64,000 nt of DNA, from NCBI RefSeq assembly GCF_011440305.1, contig NZ_JAAOIW010000009.1:186001-250000 (forward strand), read 5' to 3'. Each line of letters starts with the position of its first letter. Position 1 is the stretch's first letter. Both the position numbers and the translations under genes were made by a program. The DNA is from Paenibacillus agricola (GTDB taxonomy: Bacteria; Bacillota; Bacilli; Paenibacillales; NBRC-103111). Positions 18,300-26,189 of this stretch are shown here, piece after piece. The notes under the pieces were generated by a model. It worked only from the letters and a program-made list of their open reading frames with translations, was not told the DNA's origin and did not search any database.

Positions 18300-19130
18300 T
18301 TAAAGTGTATATCCCAGTTTCATCGATATGGCGTATGCTGCCGCCTTTACATCCTCTGCAATCGCAGCTAACTGGTCATCTGGAAAACGATGCATCGCAC
18401 CAGATAAGCTGATCGCACCTTCCACGAGTCCAAACATATTGAAGATAGGAGCCGCAATACACCTTGCACCCCATACAATTTCCTGATCGTCTATGGAATA
18501 TCCCTTCTCACGAATGATCGACAGCTCTTGTAAAAAACGCTGTACACTTATAATCGTGTTGGGTGTATAAGAGTCTAAACCTTTTTGATCCAATAAGCTT
18601 CGCACTTCTTCCTCAGGAAGCGAGGCCGCAAAAGCCTTGCCGGTTGCTGTAGCATGCAGGGGAGCCTTGGATCCCACCTGATCCGACATTCTCAGGGCAT
18701 AAGTGCCTTCGATGATCTCTGCATATAACACTTCGCCCTCCAAAAAAACGCAAAGGTTGACCGTATCGCCGTACTTGTCGACCAGTTTATGCATTTCTTG
18801 TAACGATGAGGTTCGCAGCGTGTTACGTTCCAATAAGTTTTTAGTAATAACGAGATGCTTGAGTCCCAGGCAGTATTTACCGTCCGTTTCACTTCTCCCA
18901 ATGAATCCTCTTTTTTCTAAAGTGAGTATAATTCTAAACAGTGATGATTTTGGCTGTTTGACCAGACTAGCAAGATCAATTAGGCTTAACGAGCCGTATT
19001 CGGACAAAACCTCGATGACATCCATTGCTTTATCAATAGAGTTAATGGTGTAACGAGCCTGTATATCCTCCTGTTCACTATTGGCCTCTGTAAGTTTTTG
19101 TTTCATTATCACTTCACCCATTCCATCCAT
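18300..19130 (-). CDS. IclR family transcriptional regulator
   Basis: The likely local regulator of the catabolic operon, 276 residues. It has an N-terminal winged helix-turn-helix (about residues 28-95, with SLSLIDLASLVKQPKSSLFR as the recognition region) and the C-terminal IclR ligand domain (GSKAPLHATATGKAF, GYSIDDQEIVWGARCIAAPIF). The final start is uncertain: the ATG at 19130 has a weak AAGGATA box, and an internal ATG at 19106 is also possible. IclR proteins usually sense a pathway metabolite. The gene is inside the operon that it may control, so autoregulation is plausible. A palindrome at 23332-23358 is a candidate operator. Confidence 0.9.
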   Translation of the reverse strand: MDGMGEVIMKQKLTEANSEQEDIQARYTINSIDKAMDVIEVLSEYGSLSLIDLASLVKQPKSSLFRIILTLEKRGFIGRSETDGKYCLGLKHLVITKNLLERNTLRTSSLQEMHKLVDKYGDTVNLCVFLEGEVLYAEIIEGTYALRMSDQVGSKAPLHATATGKAFAASLPEEEVRSLLDQKGLDSYTPNTIISVQRFLQELSIIREKGYSIDDQEIVWGARCIAAPIFNMFGLVEGAISLSGAMHRFPDDQLAAIAEDVKAAAYAISMKLGYTL

Positions 19131-19189
19131 TTATTTGCTATCCTTAATAATAGATTCTTGAGTAACCTCTTATTTACCGGTTGCAGCCA

Positions 19190-20143
19190 TTATTTACCCG
19201 TATCAAGATTCCATAACTGTGGACTTATTATAAACTCCGGTATATGACCAAAGAGCCGCAATATCTCTTTGCGGGTGGGTTCGCTAATTGCTGGGCAGTT
19301 CATCAGATCGATATTGGTTATAACTTGTTCCTCAGTTTCCACGCCAATGACAAGGCTATGGATCACCGGTAAATCCCGTACGAATGCAACAGCCATTTGC
19401 GCAATACTCAGCCCTTCCTTCGTGGCAAGACTCTTTAGCGTTTCCAGATACGGGCCTGCCTCAGACAAATGTACAGGGAGTTCTTCCTTGTACATGTGTA
19501 GAAGCCCCTGAAGAAAAATACTGCGGGCAAACACCATTTTCTTCGCTTCCCCAATGACACCCAGCGCTCCGCTTCGAATAAGACGATGATCGAAAATGTT
19601 GATTGGAATTTGTACCGCTTCATACACATCATCCCGAGCATATTTCCATATTTCCCAAAACTCATTTTCCACCTCAGCACCAAACGATATTCCCATACGT
19701 TCAGCTAACCCATCACGAACTACAGCGCGAAATGCTGCAGTAACCGCTTCTCCATGCTCATGCAGTATGGAGGGCTTATGAAGCATCATTAAGGGAATCT
19801 TAGCAAGGTTAAGTCGGGCAAGCGAACCCTCTACCAAAGAGAACACCTGTCGTTGGATTCCCGCTAACGTAGTGTTCCCGTCAATGTCCAGCATTAACTT
19901 AGAAATAATAAACGGTTTATCTTTATCAGCAAAATAATCTCCAAGTATACGCTCGGAATCTCCGTAAACCATAGCCGTATCGAAGCAATTGATCCCACCA
20001 CGGATAGCTTCGCCTAGAATTTGATGCCCGAGCGACTGATCCGGTTTTCCAATTTTGTTAGCTATACCGTACGGTAACCCCAACTGAACGGTACCTAATG
20101 TCATCTGAGAAATAGACAGACCATTAATGTTAACAGTTTTCAC
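19190..20143 (-). CDS. aldo/keto reductase
   Basis: A 317-residue NADPH-dependent reductase of the aldo/keto reductase superfamily. The catalytic tetrad is complete: Asp 55 and Tyr 60 (FDTAMVYGDSE), Lys 82 (ISKLMLD) and His 122 (LHKPS). The start is GTG at 20143, with a GGAAAGG box and an out-of-frame ATG overlapping it. It stands 18 bases after the dioxygenase-like gene. Relatives act on sugar aldehydes and on L-galactose-type or myo-inositol-type substrates, so reduction or oxidation of a sugar carbonyl fits. The direction cannot be told. Confidence 0.88.
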   Translation of the reverse strand: MKTVNINGLSISQMTLGTVQLGLPYGIANKIGKPDQSLGHQILGEAIRGGINCFDTAMVYGDSERILGDYFADKDKPFIISKLMLDIDGNTTLAGIQRQVFSLVEGSLARLNLAKIPLMMLHKPSILHEHGEAVTAAFRAVVRDGLAERMGISFGAEVENEFWEIWKYARDDVYEAVQIPINIFDHRLIRSGALGVIGEAKKMVFARSIFLQGLLHMYKEELPVHLSEAGPYLETLKSLATKEGLSIAQMAVAFVRDLPVIHSLVIGVETEEQVITNIDLMNCPAISEPTRKEILRLFGHIPEFIISPQLWNLDTGK

Positions 20144-20161
20144 ATTGAATTTTCCTTTCCA

Positions 20162-20962
20162 TCACTCAGTTCTTTCGGGTGTCTTGTATTTTTCGTAAAT
20201 ACGCCCGAACGGCTTTGTCGGAATCGTTCCTATCTGATTATGTTTAAACTCGTCTATACCTCTCATGAGAAAACACTTAAATCCTGGATTCTTCGTCGTA
20301 TCACATTTCACCTCGGTCGAACTGTAATGCAGTGTTAAACCGATCCGCCAGCGATCCGACACATTCGCGGGAGAACCATGTACGATACAATCGTGATGGA
20401 TGGACATCTCTCCTGGCTGCAATGTGAGAGATACCGCAGTTTCTTCTGTATAGGTCCCTTCATCAAGCTCTAGTGTCAAGTAGGAGCCGCTCAAATCCGC
20501 TTTTCTATGTCTGATCAAACCTTTATTATGAGTACCGGGAATTACTTTCATCGCACCGTTCTCTTCATCCACCTCCGTAAAAGCCAACCATACAGTTATC
20601 GTCTTATTTTGTGGCGTAAACGGGTAATAATAGCCGTCCTGATGCCAAGGGACTACTTTCGAACTGTGGGGAGCCTTCGCAAAAAACTCTGTACCCCATT
20701 GATAAAAATGGGGGCCAAGGATATCTTCTACGTAGTTCAGAATTTGCGGGTTTGCGGAAATATCATAAAGCCACTTACTCTCTCTTTCCCAATAGATGAT
20801 ATCATTTATCTGCTCTCCCTCATGAAGAAGATCAGTCAGTTCCTTCAAACCATCTTGTAACTGATTCATTTCGTCAGGAGCATAGACAGGAGGCAGTCCA
20901 ATCAAATAACCGTTTTCCTTGTAAAAGCTTTTCTGTTCCCCTGTTAATCTGATTTCTGACAT
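20162..20962 (-). CDS. phytanoyl-CoA dioxygenase (PhyH) family Fe(II)/2-oxoglutarate oxygenase
   Basis: A 266-residue double-stranded beta-helix oxygenase. The iron triad is visible as His 107-x-Asp 109 (WHQDG) and the distal His 195 (VHGS). A downstream arginine (around 204-206, SDRWR) is placed to bind 2-oxoglutarate. The ATG at 20962 has a GGGAGGAA box. Members hydroxylate unactivated carbons or cleave C-N bonds oxidatively in small molecules and natural products. Here the enzyme might release an amine or introduce a hydroxyl that later dehydrogenases act on. The substrate is unknown. Confidence 0.87.
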   Translation of the reverse strand: MSEIRLTGEQKSFYKENGYLIGLPPVYAPDEMNQLQDGLKELTDLLHEGEQINDIIYWERESKWLYDISANPQILNYVEDILGPHFYQWGTEFFAKAPHSSKVVPWHQDGYYYPFTPQNKTITVWLAFTEVDEENGAMKVIPGTHNKGLIRHRKADLSGSYLTLELDEGTYTEETAVSLTLQPGEMSIHHDCIVHGSPANVSDRWRIGLTLHYSSTEVKCDTTKNPGFKCFLMRGIDEFKHNQIGTIPTKPFGRIYEKYKTPERTE

Positions 20963-20987
20963 CTTGCTTCCTCCCTGGAAATATCGA

Positions 20988-23303
20988 TTATATTAATCGC
21001 TGAAATCCGCTCAACGCCACATTGCCTCTCATTCTCTTGTCCACATCACCTGCTTTTAAGGCATCTGATATTTCAGCAAATACTTCATCGATTGCCAAGT
21101 CGTATATATGTACCATATCGTCATTGTGAGCTAAAGTCGGATAAATGGAGGTTCCAGCCAAAAAACCGCGGTCCAGCATCATTTGAGTGTACATCGTACG
21201 CAGTTTCTCTGATTCCTCATGCTTAAAGCTGAAATGTGCCAAGCAAGGATAACCTCCATCTATATGTACAGGAAGCCGGTATTTTTCACCATGGCGTCGC
21301 CAGCTATCCATAACGAGGCTTCCGATTCGCTCCACATGCGCCGGGGCATCCGTCTTACCCAGCTTACGAACCGTGGCAATGGCGGCTGCAGGACCTACAC
21401 TTTCTGTCCAGTAGGTGCTGCTAATAAACGATTCATGTGCCCCTTGCATAGCTTCCTCGGTACCGATAATCGCTCCGATGGGGTGACCGTTACCCAGTGC
21501 CTTGGCGAATACCGCAATGTCCGGTGTGACCTCGAATTTCAAATGCGCTCCACCATAGTGTAGACGCCAGCCGATTGTAATTTCGTCAAAAATGAGCAGA
21601 GCGCCGCAGCGTCGAGTGCTCTCGCGGACAACCTGCAAAAATCCCGGCTCCGGATTATCGTATCGGCACGGTTCCATAATCACAGCAGCCAACTTGCTGC
21701 CGTATTGATCGATAATCGTATTCAGAGCATTTCGATCGTTGTATTTGAAGGTCACCGTCGTTCCGCGAAGCTCACTTGGAACACCCTTCGGATTTAATCC
21801 AGAGAGCAGATGACCACGCAATGCGTCGTTTTCACCTAAATTCGCGGATAAATACCAGTCTTGCCAACCATGATAGCCACAAATTGCTACAACGGAGCGG
21901 TCCGTAGTAGCGCGTGCGATTCTGACCGCAACAGCACATGAATCACCGCCGCCTCTCGCGAATCGGACCTGCTCCGCCCATGGATGAATATCGCAAAGCA
22001 TATCTGCTAGCTCAACCTCTTCCGGAGCATTCAAAGAACTCATGCTTCCCAGATTCACCCTGCGCACGACAGCCTGGGTCACATCTGGATCGCGGTAGCC
22101 CAATAGACAGGAGCCTACACCGTTCGTCGACATATCATAATAATGCTTTCCGTCTAAATCCCAGACCTCGCAGCCCCTCGCTTCTCTGAAGTAAGCCGGC
22201 CACCTGCCGGGAGCCATATTCTCAGGCCGTTTACTCAGAAGCTGCCCCCCTCCAGGTATACGTGTCTTCGCATGAAGATAAAGCTCGTTCGTCCGATTGT
22301 TCCCTTTATCCTCCAATTGGAGGAGCCTGGATGCGTTAGAGTAAAAAATATCGTTCAGATCCTCTTCATTTAATCCAAGATCATTCGCAGCATTCCTTAG
22401 CGCCCGAAGAGATTCGATCCCTGCCAGAATGGGATGACCTAAGTGAGCAGATTGATCCCAATTGCAAAATTCCCGTTCCAACCACGCAAATCCGTCTCCG
22501 ACGGTGACAGATTTCCCTCGGATCTGAGAGACAGGAAAATCACTTCCCCACAATAATTTACGGGGTCCGAACTGCTGTAGAATTACCTTCATGGCTTCCG
22601 GTTCACAAACAGCTGACGTATCAAAATAAACATTTTCCAGTCCTCTTAACCCACTTATCCCCTTTTCCGCGTTGGGAGCATGGAAGCAGCGTGCAGCGTG
22701 AGCCAAGACGAGTTTGACACTTGGAAACTTCGTGCACAATTCCCGAATTTCCCTAACATTATCCGAGTCGGCAATCGCCAAGTCCTTCACGATATGCAGC
22801 ATCACGATCATGCTGCGTTCATTTGCCGCTGCCCACATCCAGTCGGGACAAAATCCGCTAATCGAAGATTGCCAGGTCGGCATCTCTTTGCTGTAAATAT
22901 GATAGATTTTAAACCCGACTACCTGCGGATGGTTTAAATAAACGATCATATTTTCCAGCTCATCATCGGGAGAGACCAAGATTAACCCTCTGCTTCCTGA
23001 ATCTTTCTCCAATTGCTCAATAAGATAATCGTTTTGCTTACGCAGATTTGCCGTGATCATCGGAACAGGAAAAAATAAACCACCGGCTAACCGATTTTCA
23101 CCTAAATAGGCGGATAAATGTCCTCGCCATATCTGGATGGATGCTTCCTCGGGACCTTCTGTCCACATGCTTGCTCCTGTCGGGTTGAGATCGTGAATCC
23201 GGTAGATATGAGCATGAATATCAAATATCTTGGCGGGTAGAAATGAGCGTATTTCCTGAGCTGCCTCTTGATCGTATTTGTTAAACGTCCAGTTGTTGTT
23301 CAC
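20988..23303 (-). CDS. amidohydrolase / class III aminotransferase fusion protein
   Basis: A 771-residue two-domain enzyme. Residues about 20-330 are an amidohydrolase-2 type TIM barrel, with the metal motif His 30-x-His 32 (FDIHAH), His 170, His 202 and a late Asp 254 (LLWGSDFP). Residues about 340-771 are a class III PLP aminotransferase like glutamate-1-semialdehyde aminomutase: IPGGG near 349, GYHGWQDWY (478), IFDEI with Asp 573, and FAKALGNG with the PLP Lys 601. No stop or frameshift separates the halves. The start is GTG at 23303 with a GAGG box eight bases away. The fusion implies that hydrolysis and amino transfer act in turn on one substrate. It is the first gene of the long operon. 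Confidence 0.85.
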   Translation of the reverse strand: MNNNWTFNKYDQEAAQEIRSFLPAKIFDIHAHIYRIHDLNPTGASMWTEGPEEASIQIWRGHLSAYLGENRLAGGLFFPVPMITANLRKQNDYLIEQLEKDSGSRGLILVSPDDELENMIVYLNHPQVVGFKIYHIYSKEMPTWQSSISGFCPDWMWAAANERSMIVMLHIVKDLAIADSDNVREIRELCTKFPSVKLVLAHAARCFHAPNAEKGISGLRGLENVYFDTSAVCEPEAMKVILQQFGPRKLLWGSDFPVSQIRGKSVTVGDGFAWLEREFCNWDQSAHLGHPILAGIESLRALRNAANDLGLNEEDLNDIFYSNASRLLQLEDKGNNRTNELYLHAKTRIPGGGQLLSKRPENMAPGRWPAYFREARGCEVWDLDGKHYYDMSTNGVGSCLLGYRDPDVTQAVVRRVNLGSMSSLNAPEEVELADMLCDIHPWAEQVRFARGGGDSCAVAVRIARATTDRSVVAICGYHGWQDWYLSANLGENDALRGHLLSGLNPKGVPSELRGTTVTFKYNDRNALNTIIDQYGSKLAAVIMEPCRYDNPEPGFLQVVRESTRRCGALLIFDEITIGWRLHYGGAHLKFEVTPDIAVFAKALGNGHPIGAIIGTEEAMQGAHESFISSTYWTESVGPAAAIATVRKLGKTDAPAHVERIGSLVMDSWRRHGEKYRLPVHIDGGYPCLAHFSFKHEESEKLRTMYTQMMLDRGFLAGTSIYPTLAHNDDMVHIYDLAIDEVFAEISDALKAGDVDKRMRGNVALSGFQRLI

Positions 23304-23331
23304 ACCTTTCGCCTCACTTTACTTATTAAAA

Positions 23332-23358
23332 CACTAGTTTCAATATATGAATTTAGTG
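23332..23358. promoter_or_regulatory. candidate operator palindrome
   Basis: CACTAGTTTCA and TGAATTTAGTG form an inverted repeat (9 of 11 positions) about a central ATATA, 29 bases before the fusion gene start. Its place in the only sizeable gap (107 bases) after nagA fits a promoter with an operator. Binding by the operon's IclR protein is inference. Confidence 0.4.
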
Positions 23359-23410
23359 ATCAATAAAGAACAATTTTTAATCTTACATCGCACGGGATTG
23401 AAGCATGAAA

Positions 23411-24571
23411 CTACTCCACAACGTTACCTTGAAAGATAACAGTGTCCACTTCCATCGTTTCAGACACGATAACCAGATTAGCTAGCTTCCCTTTTTCTAC
23501 ACTGCCGACAAGCTCATTGAGCTTCAGTAGTTTCGCAGGATTTAACGATGCCATAATAAACACGTCAACAAATCCCACACCAGTATGACGCATCATGTTG
23601 CGCACCGCTTTGTTCATAGTCAATTTACTGCCGGATAACCCCACTCCTTCAATAAATCTTACGTCTTCATATAGACCCTCCGCCTTCTGGTTGGGGTCTG
23701 GCGCGACGCCTGCTTCGTTTATCGCATCCGTAATAATAATAACGCGGTTTGTACCTTTAGTTTTATGAATCAATTTACACATTAACGGTCTGACATGAAC
23801 CCCTCCAGCATCAGGTATGATTTCCGCATAAATATCGTCATGAACAAGCACTGCCTCATCAACGCCAACTTCCCTCGTACCTCCGTATCTTGTAGGAGAT
23901 GGTGTAACACCAGATGCGTTCGTGCAATGACAGCCAAGCCTAAGCCCTTTGGGGACAAATGAAAAAATCGTTTCCGCATCCGCTTCCGAATGACCAACAG
24001 ACAACACAATGTCGTATGCTAATGCGGCTTCCGCAAATTGAATTTGTCCTTTCAATTCGGGAGCAAGCGTCCATATTTTTATTTGTTCGCCGGCACATGC
24101 CAGAAGCGTCTGGTATTCTACCGGATCTACCGGTCTTATCGGAGCCGTAATCGCACCGTATTTGTTATTAATATAAGGTCCTTCCATATGTATGCCCAAA
24201 ATAACTTGACTATAGGGTTGACCCTCCGCCTGTAGGATTTTCTTTACTCCCTCCAATGTCTCTTCCCTACTCAAATTATAGACGAGCGTTGGCAAAATAC
24301 CGGTCGTCCCGAATTTCAAGTGGCTTACGGCAAATGGTATTGGCTCCTCCCAAGACCAGTGCCCCCCTCCCCCGTGACAATGGATATCTATGAACCCGGG
24401 ACCGATATATTTATGATTGGCATCAATAATTTGAGCACCTTCTGGGATGACTATGCTCCCCTTCGTCCCGCACTCGGCGATGAGATCGTCAATGATCAAT
24501 ACGACCCCGTCATCGATAACATGGTAGGGTGTTACTAACTTACCGTTCACAATTGCTTTAATTTGGCTCAT
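23411..24571 (-). CDS. nagA: N-acetylglucosamine-6-phosphate deacetylase (NagA-like)
   Basis: A 386-residue amidohydrolase that, by family, removes acetate from N-acetylglucosamine 6-phosphate or a related acetamido sugar phosphate. Landmarks are PGFIDIHCHG (His 64, His 66), GIHMEGPY with the metal ligand Glu 130, VGHSEAD (His 194), GCHCTNA (His 215), the IPDAGGVHV segment and IITDAI with the catalytic Asp. The ATG at 24571 follows a GGAAGGTGAG box. The glycine-rich patch after the first motif (GGGGHWSW) is longer than in standard NagA. No nagB lies nearby, so the true substrate may be another acetamido compound linked with the operon downstream. Confidence 0.82.
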   Translation of the reverse strand: MSQIKAIVNGKLVTPYHVIDDGVVLIIDDLIAECGTKGSIVIPEGAQIIDANHKYIGPGFIDIHCHGGGGHWSWEEPIPFAVSHLKFGTTGILPTLVYNLSREETLEGVKKILQAEGQPYSQVILGIHMEGPYINNKYGAITAPIRPVDPVEYQTLLACAGEQIKIWTLAPELKGQIQFAEAALAYDIVLSVGHSEADAETIFSFVPKGLRLGCHCTNASGVTPSPTRYGGTREVGVDEAVLVHDDIYAEIIPDAGGVHVRPLMCKLIHKTKGTNRVIIITDAINEAGVAPDPNQKAEGLYEDVRFIEGVGLSGSKLTMNKAVRNMMRHTGVGFVDVFIMASLNPAKLLKLNELVGSVEKGKLANLVIVSETMEVDTVIFQGNVVE

Positions 24572-24729
24572 ACGCTCACCTTCCTATAAGAAAATTGACT
24601 ATGATATCTAACTCCAATCATACTTATGTTTATACCAATAAAGCCTAAGATAGACTAGGTTGTATAGGGATAAACATGTAGCTTCTGATATACTCTTTTC
24701 AATTGTATAAACTTCCTGAACAAAGTGAA

Positions 24730-24752
24730 AAACCCTTATAATATAAGGGTTT
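24730..24752 (-). terminator. palindromic hairpin with T-run
   Basis: An 11-bp perfect inverted repeat (24730-24740 with 24742-24752) with only one base between the arms. On the minus strand it is followed by TTTTT. It may insulate nagA from transcription arriving from the remnant region. No intact gene feeds into it on that strand. Confidence 0.4.
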
Positions 24753-24757
24753 GCAAT

Positions 24758-25026
24758 ATTGAAGCAGGGGAATTTAGAGGAAATGCTTCTTGGGGCGTAT
24801 CCGTTGTTAGTTATAATAGCGGGGCCGTAACCATATCCAACGGAAGTGCAGACGCGCAAGAAGTTATCAGTCAAGCGACCCACTAGCGGATTACGACTGG
24901 TCGGATGAGATTAAAGAATTGGTTCGTCAAGGCAAAACACAAGGTGAAATGACAAACGAACAAGTTACTTTATCAAGAGGCCGACCCGATCAAAGGAGCA
25001 CATACGGTGATATTGAGCAATGGTAA
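24758..25026 (+). pseudogene. unrecognised broken reading frames
   Basis: Two consecutive open stretches on the plus strand have protein-like composition but no start or promoter. Frame one (24758-24886) reads GNASWGVSVVSYNSGAV followed by TISNGSADAQEVISQATH and a stop. It looks like a beta-rich, surface or tail-type protein end. Frame two (24889-25026) reads DYDWSDEIKELVRQGKTQGE and ends in a glycine/arginine/serine-rich tail. I do not recognise either. They look like the debris of genes lost by deletion. The rest of the 24.57-25.15 kb gap shows only the hairpin at 24730. Confidence 0.3.
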
Positions 25027-25142
25027 TACAAGGGCATTGGCGGCATCGAAAAATGGTCGGCTCTATAAATAATAAAATTAACATATCAAGCTTTGTAACT
25101 TTCTCGCAGTTTTGTGAGCAACTTAATCATCCCTTTAGGGAA

Positions 25143-25178
25143 AATAGAAAAAACCAGACAACAATTTGTCTGGTTTTT
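25143..25178 (-). terminator. intrinsic terminator of the TetR gene
   Basis: A 13-bp perfect stem (25149-25161 with 25166-25178, loop CAAT). The A-rich arm provides the T-run on the minus strand. It lies about 135 bases after the TetR stop. The symmetric T-runs could also stop plus-strand transcription. Confidence 0.75.
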
Positions 25179-25311
25179 CTATCTAGCGATAAGGTATCTT
25201 ACACCCTAATACGAACGTTTGATCTGTTTCGCTGCGTAAATTTATCGGTTGTTATTGTCCGATCTTTGACAGAGATCCAACGCTCATCCGAGCTAATATC
25301 CATCAGATGGA

Positions 25312-25893
25312 TTATGTCATTACGGGTGCCAAACCCGCCGCCACAACCACCAATACGTCTTGCACCATCGCTTCCGCTGTGCGATTCTGGGGACTTCGAC
25401 TCCACTCCACGGCAGAACCAAATATGCCCCAACTTGTAATGAGGGACGTAGCTTCCACCATCTCTTGCGGGACCGAGGAATTTGACTCTTTACTCAACCA
25501 TTCGAACAGGAGTTGATAAAGTTCTTTTTGCATCGCGATTTCAAACAGCGGTTCAAATTGACGGTCCTCTGAAGTCATGTACTGTCGAGTACGGGCAAGA
25601 AAATCGAAAACGGCCAGAATGAGGGTTCGCAAACTACTCATATTCGATATTGAAGAATCCGGCAATGCTTCTTTCAATTTCCTCTGAAACTTTTCCCTCA
25701 TCCAACACTCAAGAAAAGCAAATTTATCTTCGAAGTGCGCATAAAATGTGGCGCGATTCACAGTCGCCCGAGCAGCAATATCTTGAACTGAAATGGAGTA
25801 GATATTCTTCTTTTCTACTAGCAGTTCCATAAAGGACTGCATCAATAACTGACGCGTGCGTTTCACGCGGGGATCGTTTGCATTTACCGGCAT
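25312..25893 (-). CDS. TetR family transcriptional regulator
   Basis: A 193-residue regulator. The N-terminal helix-turn-helix spans about residues 12-58, with ISVQDIAARATVNRATFYAHF as the DNA-reading part. The C-terminal ligand domain is helical and not closely assignable. It is transcribed away from the NmrA-type reductase gene across a 296-base spacer with two palindromes, the usual layout of a repressor and its target. The spacer region of this gene has ordinary AT content, unlike the GC-rich target. It ends in a clear terminator. Confidence 0.88.
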   Translation of the reverse strand: MPVNANDPRVKRTRQLLMQSFMELLVEKKNIYSISVQDIAARATVNRATFYAHFEDKFAFLECWMREKFQRKLKEALPDSSISNMSSLRTLILAVFDFLARTRQYMTSEDRQFEPLFEIAMQKELYQLLFEWLSKESNSSVPQEMVEATSLITSWGIFGSAVEWSRSPQNRTAEAMVQDVLVVVAAGLAPVMT

Positions 25894-26012
25894 GTTTCAC
25901 TTCACTCCTCAATTTACAAAGACAACAAAACCGCACAGATGTTGTTTATACCACGGTAACGACCATTTGCTGATTGTATGGATCGCTCAAACCGTTTATC
26001 ATTCATTATACA

Positions 26013-26046
26013 GTGTAGTATACACGAAATTGTTGTGTAAACAACA
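26013..26046. promoter_or_regulatory. double palindrome, probable TetR operator
   Basis: Two adjacent inverted repeats: GTGTA-GTA-TACAC at 26013-26025 and TGTTGT-GTAA-ACAACA at 26031-26046. They lie between the divergent TetR and NmrA-type genes, 120-177 bases from the two starts. The size and spacing fit TetR operators. No footprint evidence is available. Confidence 0.5.
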
Positions 26047-26189
26047 GTGTAATATTTCAATGTTGGCCACTCAGATAAACCATTTAAGGCTGGCAAAACG
26101 CGAGAAAGGATGATTTGTGTGATAGCAATGGTAGTAACACGATTTGGAGCACCCAATGTCATTGGATCCCTCTCTTGGAGGTGGTTTTC

